Source: Comamonadaceae bacterium
GTDB lineage: Bacteria; Pseudomonadota; Gammaproteobacteria; Burkholderiales; Burkholderiaceae_C
DNA: 44,530 bases
Reading direction: 5' to 3'
Assembly: GCA_947475685.1 (NCBI GenBank)
Contig: CANJNC010000024.1
Span: 1-44,530 of the forward strand
Shown here: positions 30,723 to 39,762 of the stretch, in pieces
Numbering within the stretch: the stretch's first letter is position 1
Layout: the number at the start of each line of letters is the position of its first letter
Made by a program: the position numbers and the translations under genes
The notes under the pieces: model-generated
Database searches by the model: none
Seen by the model: only the letters and a program-made list of their open reading frames with translations
Told to the model about the DNA's origin: nothing

Positions 30723-33077
30723 ATGGCGGCGGTGAGCTTGTTGGCCGTGGGCCAAGCTTTTCAAAGAAAAGAGGACCTAAGGCTATTGAAGGGACAGGGA
30801 CGTTTCACCGATGATCAAAGCCTTCCTGGGCAGGTTTGGTCTTGGGTGGTTAGGTCTCCCCATCCTCACGCCAAAATTTTGAGGGTGAACAAAGTCGCTT
30901 CAATGGCCATGCCTGGTGTCTTGGTGGTGCTGACTGGACAAGACTGCCTTGATGGCAATTTGCGGCCCTTTAATCACAACCCCGTGCCCGCCACCAAGTT
31001 CGATGTTAAATTAAGTGGGCCCGAAGGCCGTGAGGTTTTTGTCGGCCGCCACCCTATGTTGCCCAGTGACAAAGTGCGGTACGTTGGCGAAGCGGTGGCG
31101 ATGGTGGTGGCCCTGAGTCGGGCACAGGCCTTCTTGGCCGCTCAAGCGCTGGAGGTGGAGTACGAGGTGTTGCCCTTTGTGATTGACAGTGAGTTGGCAA
31201 CCAAACCCAACGCGCCTCTGGTTTGGGATGAAAATCATAGCAATGTGTTTGTCGATTCAAGCTATGGGGATGAAGCGGCCACGAACATTGAATTTGCCAA
31301 CGCCGCCCACGTGGTGACTTTAAAAACACATGTCCAAAGGGTGACCGCCGTGACGATGGAGCCGCGCGCGGCCTTGGGGCATTACGACAGCAAGACCGAT
31401 CAGTACACCTTGTATGCGGGTTCGGGCAGTTCGGTTCGGCTCAGGCAGGAGTTGGCCCACGTCCTTGGCATTGAGACCCATCGCTTGCGCGTGTTGTCGC
31501 TGGATGTGGGGGGTAACTTTGGTTCACGCAACCGTGCCTATGTTGAATTTGGCCTGGTGCTCTGGGCCTCTCAACTCTTGGGCCGAGCGGTGAAATTTCG
31601 AGCCGATCGCTCAGAGTCCTTTTTGAGCGATTACCAAGGACGCGATTTGGTGGTTGAGCTCAGTTTGGCCTTGGACGCCAAGGGAAAGTTCTTGGCCCTT
31701 AAAGCAGATAACATCAGTAATGCTGGGTTTTGCAGCGTGTCCTTGTCGCCCTTGAGTAAAGGTGCTGGCCTGATCACTGGCAACTACGACATTGCAAGTG
31801 TGAGCCTTCGTGCCCGCGCGGTCTTCACCAACACCATGGCCACCCAGGCTTACCGCAGTTCTGGTCGACCTGAGATCACCTATGCGATTGAGCGCTTGAT
31901 AGACAAAACCGCTTTCGAGCTTGGTTTCGATCGCTTTGCACTCAGACGTTTGAACTTGGTGCGGCCTGATCAAATGCCCTACACCAATGCGATGGGATTG
32001 CCTTATGACAGCGGTGAGTACGAGGCCAATATGGACAAAGCGCTTTTGCTTGGCGATTGGGCTGGCAGTACAAAGCGCCGCCTTGAGGCCGCGTCTCGAG
32101 GCAAACTGCTAGGTCTGGGCTTTGCCAATTATGTCGAGTCCTCGATAGGGGCGCCCAATGAAAGGGTCGACTTGATGGTCTTGCCCGATCGCATTGAAGT
32201 GGTGATTGGGACGCAATCGGCGGGGCAAGGGCATGAGACGAGTTTTGCTCAAGTGTGTGCTGACCTCTTGGGTGTTGACTTTGAACGGGTCTTCATCATC
32301 GCTGGGGATACGCAAAGAGTGAGTGCGGGGGGCGGCACCCATGCGGGTCGATCACTTAGACATGCAAGTGCAGCCATGGGACTTGCTGCACAGGATTTGA
32401 TCGACAAGGGCAAAAGTTTGTTGTGTCAACTCTTCATGGTGAGCGCTGACAGCATCCATTACCAGCAGGGGATGTTTAGAATGGCGGATCAGTCAGCACA
32501 ATGGACTTGGTTTGAACTCGCCAGCGCTCTGAAGGTCTCTAGCCTGGAGGCTGCTCGCCAAGCCCTTCGTGTTCGTGTGGACCATGTGATGGACGCGCCT
32601 GTGTTTCCCAACGGCGCGTGCATGTGTGAGCTAGAAATCGATCCCGAGACTGGAGGACTTACCGTCACGCGTTATGCCGCGGTCGATGATGTGGGAAGAT
32701 GCATCAACCCCTTGATTGTTCACGGTCAAACACATGGTGGTATTGCACAAGGAGTCGGTCAAGCGCTCTGGGAGGAATGTGTCTTGGATCCACTATCAGG
32801 GCAGCCCATTTCATCTTCCTTGATGGACTATGGCATGCCACGGTTTGACAACCTGCCCTCATTTGAGACTCAAATCACCGAAGTTCTCTCTCCCACGAAC
32901 CCATTGGGTATCAAAGCGGGCGGGGAGGGCGGAACTACCTCCGCGTTAGCGGTGATCACGAGTGCGGTAGAGGATGCCCTGAGACCCATTTGTGGCTCCG
33001 TGAACATCGAGATGCCCATCACGCCCTTTAAAGTCTGGGCGGCGTTGGAGTCGGCTCGGGTTTCACGCAGCCTCTAG
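30723..33077 (+). CDS. Xanthine dehydrogenase-family molybdopterin-binding large subunit (CoxL-like), orphan
   Basis: 784 residues from the ATG at 30723; the frame extends to 30654 but the family N-terminus is 'VGQAFQRKEDLRLLKGQGRFTDD', so the downstream start is preferred. The 'GRHPMLPSDKVRYVGEAVAMVVA' and 'GNFGSRNRAYVEFGLVLWAS' regions, 'GQGHETSFAQVCADLLGV', and the Glu-containing 'GIKAGGEGGTTSALAVITSAVEDAL' are typical of aldehyde-oxidase/CO-dehydrogenase large subunits; the Glu is the catalytic base. The active loop reads 'AYRSSGRPE', not the 'AYRCSFR' of true CO dehydrogenase, so it should hydroxylate an organic substrate rather than oxidise CO. No FAD (CoxM) or 2Fe-2S (CoxS) subunit gene is nearby. 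Its 3' end overlaps metY by 15 bases, tail to tail. Confidence 0.93.
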   Translation: MAAVSLLAVGQAFQRKEDLRLLKGQGRFTDDQSLPGQVWSWVVRSPHPHAKILRVNKVASMAMPGVLVVLTGQDCLDGNLRPFNHNPVPATKFDVKLSGPEGREVFVGRHPMLPSDKVRYVGEAVAMVVALSRAQAFLAAQALEVEYEVLPFVIDSELATKPNAPLVWDENHSNVFVDSSYGDEAATNIEFANAAHVVTLKTHVQRVTAVTMEPRAALGHYDSKTDQYTLYAGSGSSVRLRQELAHVLGIETHRLRVLSLDVGGNFGSRNRAYVEFGLVLWASQLLGRAVKFRADRSESFLSDYQGRDLVVELSLALDAKGKFLALKADNISNAGFCSVSLSPLSKGAGLITGNYDIASVSLRARAVFTNTMATQAYRSSGRPEITYAIERLIDKTAFELGFDRFALRRLNLVRPDQMPYTNAMGLPYDSGEYEANMDKALLLGDWAGSTKRRLEAASRGKLLGLGFANYVESSIGAPNERVDLMVLPDRIEVVIGTQSAGQGHETSFAQVCADLLGVDFERVFIIAGDTQRVSAGGGTHAGRSLRHASAAMGLAAQDLIDKGKSLLCQLFMVSADSIHYQQGMFRMADQSAQWTWFELASALKVSSLEAARQALRVRVDHVMDAPVFPNGACMCELEIDPETGGLTVTRYAAVDDVGRCINPLIVHGQTHGGIAQGVGQALWEECVLDPLSGQPISSSLMDYGMPRFDNLPSFETQITEVLSPTNPLGIKAGGEGGTTSALAVITSAVEDALRPICGSVNIEMPITPFKVWAALESARVSRSL

Positions 33078-34358
33078 AGCTTGCGACAAATCCTCTAAGA
33101 TATCATCAATGTGCTCTATACCTACGCACAGGCGAACTGTATCTTCACTGACGCCTGATTTTTTGAGCTCTTCAGGCGAGAGTTGGCGATGTGTAGTTGA
33201 GGCAGGATGAGTCGCTAAAGATTTCGCATCTCCAATATTAACTAGACGAGTGAACAGTTTTAGAGCATCCAAAAATCTAGCTCCTGCTTCTCTTTCTCCC
33301 CCTGAGTTTGATTTGACGCCAAAAGTTAACAATCCTGAGGCTTTACCGTTCATGTACTTTTGTGCAAGCGAGTGATAAGTGTTTCCCGGTAAACTAGCAT
33401 AATTAACCCAACCGACCTTAGGATGCTTTTCTAAAAATAGGGCAACTTTTAAAGTGTTTTCATTAATTCTGTCCATTCGAAGACTCAAAGTTTCAATGCC
33501 TTGCAAAATTTGAAATGCATTGAAAGGAGATAGTGCTGCACCCATATTTCTTAAAGGTACTACCCTTGCGCGACCAATATAAGCTGCAGCTCCAAACGCT
33601 TGGGTGTAGACAACTCCGTGATAACTCACATCAGGAGTATTGAGCCTTGGAAAACGCTCTTTGTGTTCAGCCCAAGGGAATTTACCCGAATCTACTATAG
33701 CTCCGGCAACCGTTGTACCGTGGCCTCCCATATATTTGGTCAATGAGTGCACGACAATATCTGCTCCATATTCAAAGGGACGAAGCAAATAGGGTGTTGC
33801 AACTGTATTGTCAACAATAAGGGGTACGCCATGACGGTGAGCAATAGCCGCAACGGCTTCGATGTCAGTCACATTTCCTTGTGGATTGCCTAAAGACTCC
33901 ACAAATATAGCCTTTGTTTTGTGGTCAATGAGAGACTCAAAGCTATTGGGGTTGCGGTGATCAGCGAATCGAGTAGTGATACCTAATTGCGGAAGCGTGT
34001 GAGCGAATAAGTTATACGTTCCACCGTAAAGTGCAGTTGATGAAACAATATTGTCTCCTGCCTCGGCAATGGTTTGGATCGCATAGGTGACAGCTGCCTG
34101 ACCAGAAGATACCACCAATGCAGCGATTCCACCTTCCAACGATGCAACTCTTTTTTCCAGCACATCGTTCGTTGGGTTCATGATTCGCGTGTAGATATTC
34201 CCCTCCACTTTTAAGTCAAAGAGATCCGCTCCATGCTGCGCACTATCAAAAGCATAAGCTACAGTTTGATAGATGGGCACAGCTACAGATTTGGTCGTTG
34301 GGTCTGGTTTATATCCAGAATGAACGGATCGTGTTTCAAATTTCCAATGATCGGACAT
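33063..34358 (-). CDS. metY: O-acetylhomoserine sulfhydrylase / aminocarboxypropyltransferase
   Basis: 431 residues, standard for MetY. 'FETRSVHSGYKPDPTTKSVAVPIYQTVAYAFDS' at the start, 'YTRIMNPTNDVLEKRVASLEGG', 'SSGQAAVTYAI', 'VESLGNPQGNVTDIEAVAAIAHRHGVPLIVDNTVATPYL', the PLP lysine in 'VHSLTKYMGGHGTT' (Lys208) and 'RLVNIGDAKSLATHPASTTHRQL' identify the Cys/Met PLP family and its O-acetylhomoserine-using branch. It makes homocysteine from O-acetylhomoserine and sulfide in the cytoplasm. AGGAAT precedes the ATG. Codon use is more AT-rich than in the convergent molybdopterin gene, whose end it overlaps. It is a housekeeping-type gene among catabolic neighbours. Confidence 0.96.
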   Translation of the reverse strand: MSDHWKFETRSVHSGYKPDPTTKSVAVPIYQTVAYAFDSAQHGADLFDLKVEGNIYTRIMNPTNDVLEKRVASLEGGIAALVVSSGQAAVTYAIQTIAEAGDNIVSSTALYGGTYNLFAHTLPQLGITTRFADHRNPNSFESLIDHKTKAIFVESLGNPQGNVTDIEAVAAIAHRHGVPLIVDNTVATPYLLRPFEYGADIVVHSLTKYMGGHGTTVAGAIVDSGKFPWAEHKERFPRLNTPDVSYHGVVYTQAFGAAAYIGRARVVPLRNMGAALSPFNAFQILQGIETLSLRMDRINENTLKVALFLEKHPKVGWVNYASLPGNTYHSLAQKYMNGKASGLLTFGVKSNSGGEREAGARFLDALKLFTRLVNIGDAKSLATHPASTTHRQLSPEELKKSGVSEDTVRLCVGIEHIDDILEDLSQALEAA

Positions 34359-34747
34359 TTTTGATTCCTATTTTAAAAACTCTAAATGCAACTTAAGGGA
34401 TTAACAATCTTAGCATTGTGAAATCATTTCATTGATAAGCAAGGTCTAGAAATTGTTGTCAAATGATTAATTTTTCTTGAGTGATATCACTTTGAACTTT
34501 TGGATTTTTCAAAATAGCACCTGTTTATGGGGTTAACCCTGACTGATGATTTCTAAACTAGAGAAAGGATGTGTTTTTTGAAGGCAAAGATTGCGAAAGT
34601 CAGAAAAATTTGGCCTGATTTCTTCCATAAATGGCGATATATTCAATTGCATGGATATGGATTTATATGATTTTAAAAATTAACCAAACAAATCTTGGTC
34701 AAGTACAAGACTGTGCTTGATGTATTTTTTTATTTTATCTAATAGCG
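34359..34747. other. AT-rich intergenic region upstream of metY
   Basis: About 390 AT-rich bases. It must hold the metY promoter near 34400. A perfect 10-bp palindrome GGGTTAACCC lies at 34530-34539. I see no intact gene or RNA. The right end merges into a decayed serine-recombinase sequence. Confidence 0.5.
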
Positions 34748-35047
34748 CGTAAAACCTCGTTCTTCAGAACATTTGACAAAATGGTTCTCGATGCAAGATG
34801 CAAAAGATTCTCTATGATCCTCTCCTGGTCAATGGATAGCTTGGGGTGGAAAAATACTCCTCTCTTCCTGCACGTAGACGAGATAAATCAACTAGGCGTT
34901 AATCTCTACTTTCATCAGTCTTTTATCGACACGTCAACCTTTATAAGCAAAATGTTCTTTCACACCATCTCTTTAGTTGAATCATTTGAGCGAGAATTAG
35001 AAAGAGCGCAGATGATTCTTGGTCTAGAGAAAGCAATTAAGGTTTAA
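34748..35047 (+). pseudogene. Serine site-specific recombinase (resolvase/invertase) remnant
   Basis: The frame reading 'RTFDKMVLDARCKRFSMILSWSMDSLGW', then 'HVDEINQLGVNLYFHQSFIDTSTFISKMFFHTISLVESFERELERAQMILGLEKA' follows the resolvase catalytic domain: 'fD.i..W..DRLgR', 'l.eL...Gv.ly...q.iDTstp.Gk..f...g..aefEre...eR...Gl..A'. The Arg of the DRLGR motif is Ser here, the N-terminal catalytic Ser region is missing, and a stop removes the DNA-binding domain. It is therefore a fragment of an old mobile element between metY and the SMP-30 gene. Confidence 0.75.
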
Positions 35048-35085
35048 TGAAATTACAGTTGGTATTAAAAAAATATCAGTGCATT

Positions 35086-35970
35086 TCAAGCTGTGAAGTG
35101 ATGCATGGTTTGACCAGGATAGGGCGCTCTAAAGCTGACAAGCCTATTCATTTTTAATGATCCAACATAAACAGTTCTCATGTCCTCGCCTCCAAAGGCA
35201 ATGCTCGTGGGGCAGTTAACAGTAAGGCCGCTTGGGTCTTCAAAAATGCAACTGGCAAGCCCAGAGGGTGAAATCACATGGATAGAATTTCTTGTGATTT
35301 CTGTGACCCAAAGATTACCCATTGCATCAAAACAAATGCCATCAATGATTGCGCCAGGGAAAAGCGTATCTGGCCCAAACACCGTGGCGTCACCAAGAGA
35401 GCCATCAGGTTTGATCTGATGACAGAGCACACGACCTAGAGCTGTTTCGGAAATGAATAACTTCCCCGTGATGCTATCGATGCGAATTTCATTGGTAAAG
35501 CATATGTTTTGTGAAACAACTTTAAGTCCTGAAGAGTTAAAAGTGAGAACATAACCATCATCAATAGGCTTTGCGACCGCGTCTGAACGGGGCTTGGTTT
35601 TTGTTGAAACAGTAATCCAGAGTTGACCTTGCTGGTCAAAATAAACAAAATTAACCGCACCATTGAGTTGGTCGCAAACAATTTCATGTCTTCCATCATG
35701 AAAGACTCGATAAACGCACTCGCCGTCAATATCAGCCACGTAAAGGATACCTTGTCGATCAAAGGCAAGGCCGTTGGAGGTACCAAGTTTAGGCCCAAAA
35801 AGAGTTTGTTGACCGCTTGGTTCTATTCGCATGGCTGAGGCGCGATTGTCAGAAGTCCAGATTGTTCCATCTGGAGTCAAGACGACACACTCAGGTCGGC
35901 TCAGATCATGCCCGACGTAGGAAATATCCTTTTCTTTAAGCTTAAATGTAAATCCGAGTGTGTTGGTCAT
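35086..35970 (-). CDS. SMP-30/gluconolactonase-family lactonase
   Basis: 294 residues, six-bladed beta-propeller family. The expected metal-site residues appear in order: Glu in 'SRPECVVLTPDGTIWTSD', Asn in 'GTSNGLAFDRQGILYVAD', Asn in 'FTNEIRIDSITGKLFISET' and Asp in 'IIDGICFDAMGNLWVTE'. Members hydrolyse sugar lactones or related lactones with a divalent metal. No signal peptide is visible, so it is cytoplasmic. It is monocistronic, with no sugar genes near it, so a lactone from one of the surrounding catabolic modules is as plausible as gluconolactone. Confidence 0.92.
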   Translation of the reverse strand: MTNTLGFTFKLKEKDISYVGHDLSRPECVVLTPDGTIWTSDNRASAMRIEPSGQQTLFGPKLGTSNGLAFDRQGILYVADIDGECVYRVFHDGRHEIVCDQLNGAVNFVYFDQQGQLWITVSTKTKPRSDAVAKPIDDGYVLTFNSSGLKVVSQNICFTNEIRIDSITGKLFISETALGRVLCHQIKPDGSLGDATVFGPDTLFPGAIIDGICFDAMGNLWVTEITRNSIHVISPSGLASCIFEDPSGLTVNCPTSIAFGGEDMRTVYVGSLKMNRLVSFRAPYPGQTMHHFTA

Positions 35971-36316
35971 TGGTATATTTTATTTTTTCACTTGGGAAAA
36001 CAATAGGGTAAATCTCTAAAACAATAAATTAGAACGTAGATAAGATAGCATAAAAAACTATCATTTATTGATTTAAATGAAAGTGCAATTTGACGTTCAT
36101 GTTTAACAAGGCTTGCTGCGCACACATAGTGGGTCTTGAATTTTAATTTGAAATATTTTTAATGAAAATTTCTTTCCCCTCAATAGGGATCAAAATAGTT
36201 TTGGGTCAGACTAAACCGATTCATTGCGTTCTTTCACCATGAATGTAGACTCAATTTCATCGATCAAACAAATGAGCGATCTGTTCGGTCATTGATTAAT
36301 AAACAGGAGATAAAAC
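35971..36316. other. AT-rich divergent intergenic region
   Basis: About 345 bases between the SMP-30 gene and a rightward Bug gene, presumably holding both promoters. The right end carries a strong CAGGAGA ribosome binding site. I see no gene, RNA or firm hairpin inside. Confidence 0.5.
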
Positions 36317-37282
36317 ATGAAAGTCGTACAATTTTTGTCCACAGTATGCGCGCTATTTTCTTTCACCCATTGTGTTGCAGTGGCGGACACATTCCCTAGC
36401 AAGCCCATTAAAGTCATTGTGCCTTATGCGGCAGGGGGAACCGCTGACTTTATGGTTCGACTAATGGCTAAACAATTGAGCGCAACTGGCGGTCTTGCTA
36501 TTACCGTTGATAACCGAAGCGGTGCGTCTGGTTGGATTGGTGCAGAACTAATGGCTCGCTCTCCAGCAGATGGGTACACCATTGGGGTTTTGTCTTCAGT
36601 TTTTGCGGCCACCCCCTTTGTGTCAAAACCGCCCTTTGAACCTAAAGATTTGCAAACAATTACTTTATTGGCCAGTGTTCCAGGCTTATTGAGCGTCAAT
36701 GCAGCTGTGCCCGTTTACACATTGAACGATCTCTTGGCATTGGCTAAAGCAAAGCCAGGGCAACTCTCTTTTGGACATGCGGGTAGTCTTGGAGCTGGTC
36801 ATTTGGCGATGGAAATGCTGAAGCTCAACAACAATATTGACATCATATCGATCGCTTATAAGGGAGGAGCGCCCGCCTTAAATGACTTACTCGGTGGTCA
36901 AATACAAATGAGCATTAGTGGTCCAACGGCTCATCTGCCTTTTATCAAGTCAGGCGGCAAGTTGCGTGCAATAGCAACCACTGGGCTGAAAAGATCAACT
37001 GCTGTACCCGATTTACCCACTATGGCTGAGAGTGGTCAGCCAGGATTTGAAATCAATGAGTGGTACGGTTTGTTTGCACCAGAAAAAACTCCCCGCGATA
37101 TCGTAGAGCGCCTTAATCGAGAATTTGTGAAAGCACTGTCTTCACCCGAAGTCCGAGCCTCTCTTGTGACTGTCGGTGCAGAGTTTACTCCTAACACTTC
37201 AGAAGAATTTAAAGTTTTTTTTACTGACGAAATGAACAAGTTGGGTAAATTGATCTCTAAATTAAATTTAAAAGGCGATTGA
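36317..37282 (+). CDS. Bug/TctC-family periplasmic solute receptor
   Basis: 321 residues with a signal peptide ending near 'CVAVADTF'. The mature part is canonical: 'PSKPIKVIVPYAAGGTADFMVRLMAKQL', 'ITVDNRSGASGWIGAELMARSPADGYT', 'LSFGHAGSLGAGHLAMEML', 'IAYKGGAPALNDLLGGQIQMSISG' and 'EWYGLFAPEKTPRDIVERLN'. A strong AGGAGA lies 7 bases before the ATG. An SDR gene starts six bases after its stop, so receptor and enzyme form a bicistron. The PYKG motif reads AYKG. The ligand is unknown. Confidence 0.95.
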   Translation: MKVVQFLSTVCALFSFTHCVAVADTFPSKPIKVIVPYAAGGTADFMVRLMAKQLSATGGLAITVDNRSGASGWIGAELMARSPADGYTIGVLSSVFAATPFVSKPPFEPKDLQTITLLASVPGLLSVNAAVPVYTLNDLLALAKAKPGQLSFGHAGSLGAGHLAMEMLKLNNNIDIISIAYKGGAPALNDLLGGQIQMSISGPTAHLPFIKSGGKLRAIATTGLKRSTAVPDLPTMAESGQPGFEINEWYGLFAPEKTPRDIVERLNREFVKALSSPEVRASLVTVGAEFTPNTSEEFKVFFTDEMNKLGKLISKLNLKGD

Positions 37283-37288
37283 ATAAAA

Positions 37289-38059
37289 ATGGATTTAGAA
37301 CTTCAGGGGAAAAAAGTTTTAATCACTGGTGCCTCTAAAGGCATTGGTTTTGGAATTGCAAAGAAACTCTTGGCTGAAGGTTGTGAGGTCAAGCTTGTTG
37401 CCCGAGATGCTAAAGGTTTAAGTGATGCCAAAGAGCAACTCTCTCTTGAGTATCCGCAATCTGTCATTAAAACCGTTGCAGCGGATCTAGGGGACCAAGC
37501 TCATTTGCCTAGAGTCTTTGCAGAACTCAAAGATGTCGATATATTGGTCAACTCAGCTGGATCGGTTCCAAGAGGAACATTGCTAGAAACAAGTTCTCAG
37601 TCTTTTAGATCATCTTTTGATGCAAAAGTGATGGGTACGATCGATCTGTGTCGTGAAGTTTACCAACACATGAGTGAGCGTCGTTATGGGGTTATTTTGA
37701 ACATCATTGGTCTTTCCGGTGAAAGACCCAACCCCAAGTCTGTAGCAACTTCAACCGCCAACGCGGCGCTCATTGCATTTACACAAGCCGTTGGTTGTAT
37801 CAGTGCAGATGATCATATTCGCGTGCTGGGGATCAATCCGGGGTTGATCGCAACGCCTAGAACCGCTGGACTGGGAAGTGCAGATGATTCTCCTCACAAC
37901 CGAGCATACAAACATCTTTTGTCAACATTACCTTTTGGGCGAATGGGCAAGCCCGAAGAAATAGCAGACATGGTGGCATTTTTGGTGTCTGCGCGCGCAA
38001 GTTATGCAAGCGGTTGTGTGTACACGGTTGATGGTGGTCTTCATTTCCGTGTTGAGTAG
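37289..38059 (+). CDS. SDR-fold oxidoreductase lacking the canonical YxxxK pair (paralogue of 22096)
   Basis: 256 residues. 'KKVLITGASKGIGFGIAKKLLAEGCEVKLVARD' and 'DILVNSAGSVPRGTL' are standard SDR cofactor segments. The catalytic segment reads 'GLSGERPNPKSVATSTANAALIAFTQAVG': Asn at the Lys position, Thr at the Tyr position. This is the same S-T-x-N-A-A-L arrangement as in the SDR of the NitT/TauT operon, and the N-termini 'MDLELQGKKVLITGASKGIG' and 'MDLQLKGKTALITGASKGIG' are alike, so the two are paralogues. The C-terminal 'YASGCVYTVDGG' is normal. It follows a Bug gene by six bases and ends one base before the convergent MmgE/PrpD gene. Confidence 0.92.
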   Translation: MDLELQGKKVLITGASKGIGFGIAKKLLAEGCEVKLVARDAKGLSDAKEQLSLEYPQSVIKTVAADLGDQAHLPRVFAELKDVDILVNSAGSVPRGTLLETSSQSFRSSFDAKVMGTIDLCREVYQHMSERRYGVILNIIGLSGERPNPKSVATSTANAALIAFTQAVGCISADDHIRVLGINPGLIATPRTAGLGSADDSPHNRAYKHLLSTLPFGRMGKPEEIADMVAFLVSARASYASGCVYTVDGGLHFRVE

Positions 38060-38060
38060 A

Positions 38061-39476
38061 CTAAATTTCTTGTGTGATTTCAATAAGAGGCATGATATTT
38101 TGTAACTCTTCGAGTTTGCCGATCTTGTCAACCAAACGTTGAAACCCAGCTTTGCCTTGTTTTAATGGGGTCACGCAATCATTCAAGCGGTGAACAAGGT
38201 CATCAAATCCCCACTCAAGTCGGCTGTAGGGATATTGTCCAAAAATTTCAGACCCGTTTTTCAGCTTAATACTAATTTTGGGGGAAAACATAGGCCTGTC
38301 TTTGTCGCCTGTGATTTTTACGCGCTTGTGTAAAAAATCAATGACAGCAGTGTCTTCAGTCAGTCTATTGCCAGTTGGACCGAATGTTTTCCCACCCACT
38401 GTGGGAAAGCCACCATTGAGGGCAACATGAGCGACGTAAAAATGGGTGGTCTGAATTCCGGGGCGAGTCCATGATTCTCTTGGAAATTTAGGGCTTGGGT
38501 AAAGCGTCTCAATCCAATTCATCGTGACTTCGATTTCATCTATGTCATCGGCATGAAACTTGTGTTTCTGTTTTAACTCCGTCATGAGTTCAATCACCGG
38601 TTGATTAAATCCCGCGCATGGATAGATCCTAAACATGACGGTCAGTAATTTATAGGTTTCACCCAAATCTTGGGTGATGGTTTTAAGATCCACTTCTTTG
38701 GGACCTTGAAATACGTAGCTCAGTTCACCCTTAAAGCTTCCAGTAAAAGCGTTGTAGAAACCTGCCTCACCCTCTAAGCTTGATTCTGCGCCTTTAATGT
38801 GCCCAGTTCTAGCGATGATGCCAGCAAAGACTGCATTGCGAGCCGCTTGGGGTTCATGGATGGATATTTCATTGCCACCAACGCGCGGCCCTTCATTCAA
38901 GCCACTCGCAAAATTAGAAGCCAAAGCAATTGCGCTGACTAGGCCATCCTCGCCTAAATCCAATAACTTAGCACAGGCAAGAGCGCCCCCCAATGTTGAA
39001 TAAATGGGGCTGGGTCGAAAACCCCTGGCTGCAGTGCTTGGGATGAAATCATCACATAGCCGACACATGAACTCGTATCCAACTGCCAGGGCAACGATTA
39101 ATTCCTTTCCTGATCGATTTTCCAACTCTGCACATGCCAGTGCTGCGGGGATGAGCACGGGTCCTGGGTGGGTTAGCATTCGATATGAATCCCATAGCTC
39201 AGAGGAATGCATCAATTCTGAGTTCGCATATGCGGCTCCATAGCGAGTTGCTTTTGAGCCAGAGGCCAAAATGCTCGCACCATCGGCTTTGGCTTCTTCC
39301 TCTAAGGTGAGTTCGACGGCTTCTTTTCCTATTGCCCCACAGTATCCTAGAGCAGCTCCAGTCAGGCCATTTAACAAAAAGGCCTTGATTTTCGAGATGA
39401 CTGGGGCTGGGAGATCGTCGTAGGTGAGCTCATTGGCCCAACGCGCGAACTTTCGACTCAGAGAGATCGTTTCCAT
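38061..39476 (-). CDS. MmgE/PrpD-family protein
   Basis: 471 residues. The helical first domain has 'LTYDDLPAPVISKIKAFLLNGLTGAALGYCG' and 'ANSELMHSSELWDSYRMLTHPGPVLIPAALACAE', the latter matching the family's 'N..l.H..d.dd......HPg....paal' active-site region. The second domain is seen in 'TVMFRIYPCAGFNQPVIELMTEL', a variant of 'K.yp.C...h..id'. Relatives include 2-methylcitrate dehydratase, cis-aconitate decarboxylase and iminodisuccinate epimerase, so the name does not fix the reaction; there are no prpB/prpC genes here, so propionate catabolism is unlikely. It is convergent with the Bug-SDR pair. No signal peptide. Confidence 0.9.
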   Translation of the reverse strand: METISLSRKFARWANELTYDDLPAPVISKIKAFLLNGLTGAALGYCGAIGKEAVELTLEEEAKADGASILASGSKATRYGAAYANSELMHSSELWDSYRMLTHPGPVLIPAALACAELENRSGKELIVALAVGYEFMCRLCDDFIPSTAARGFRPSPIYSTLGGALACAKLLDLGEDGLVSAIALASNFASGLNEGPRVGGNEISIHEPQAARNAVFAGIIARTGHIKGAESSLEGEAGFYNAFTGSFKGELSYVFQGPKEVDLKTITQDLGETYKLLTVMFRIYPCAGFNQPVIELMTELKQKHKFHADDIDEIEVTMNWIETLYPSPKFPRESWTRPGIQTTHFYVAHVALNGGFPTVGGKTFGPTGNRLTEDTAVIDFLHKRVKITGDKDRPMFSPKISIKLKNGSEIFGQYPYSRLEWGFDDLVHRLNDCVTPLKQGKAGFQRLVDKIGKLEELQNIMPLIEITQEI

Positions 39477-39762
39477 ATGCTCTTGCCGTTCATAAATTCA
39501 GATAAATTGATCGATCTAATCTTAACAGTTTTGGTCATCACAGCTTATTGGGAATAGATCAAATTTTGGGGGATTTAACCAATAAATCATACTCAAGTCT
39601 TAGCATAAATACCAATTGAATGATTCGAAATTGAAGCTCCTTGAAAAACGAAAATGCATTTCGATCAAAGATGTTCTCAAAATCGAAGCTGACCCATGTA
39701 AATTCAAACGCGATCGTTTACTATAGAGGTATTCTTCTTTTACTTTATTATGAAATTTAAAT

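Noticed and set aside
30723..33077. True aerobic carbon monoxide dehydrogenase large subunit
   Set aside because: The active-site loop lacks the Cys that binds Cu in CO dehydrogenase, and no coxM or coxS is present.
38061..39476. 2-methylcitrate dehydratase of propionate catabolism
   Set aside because: No other prp genes are nearby, and the family includes several other activities, so only the family name is supported.
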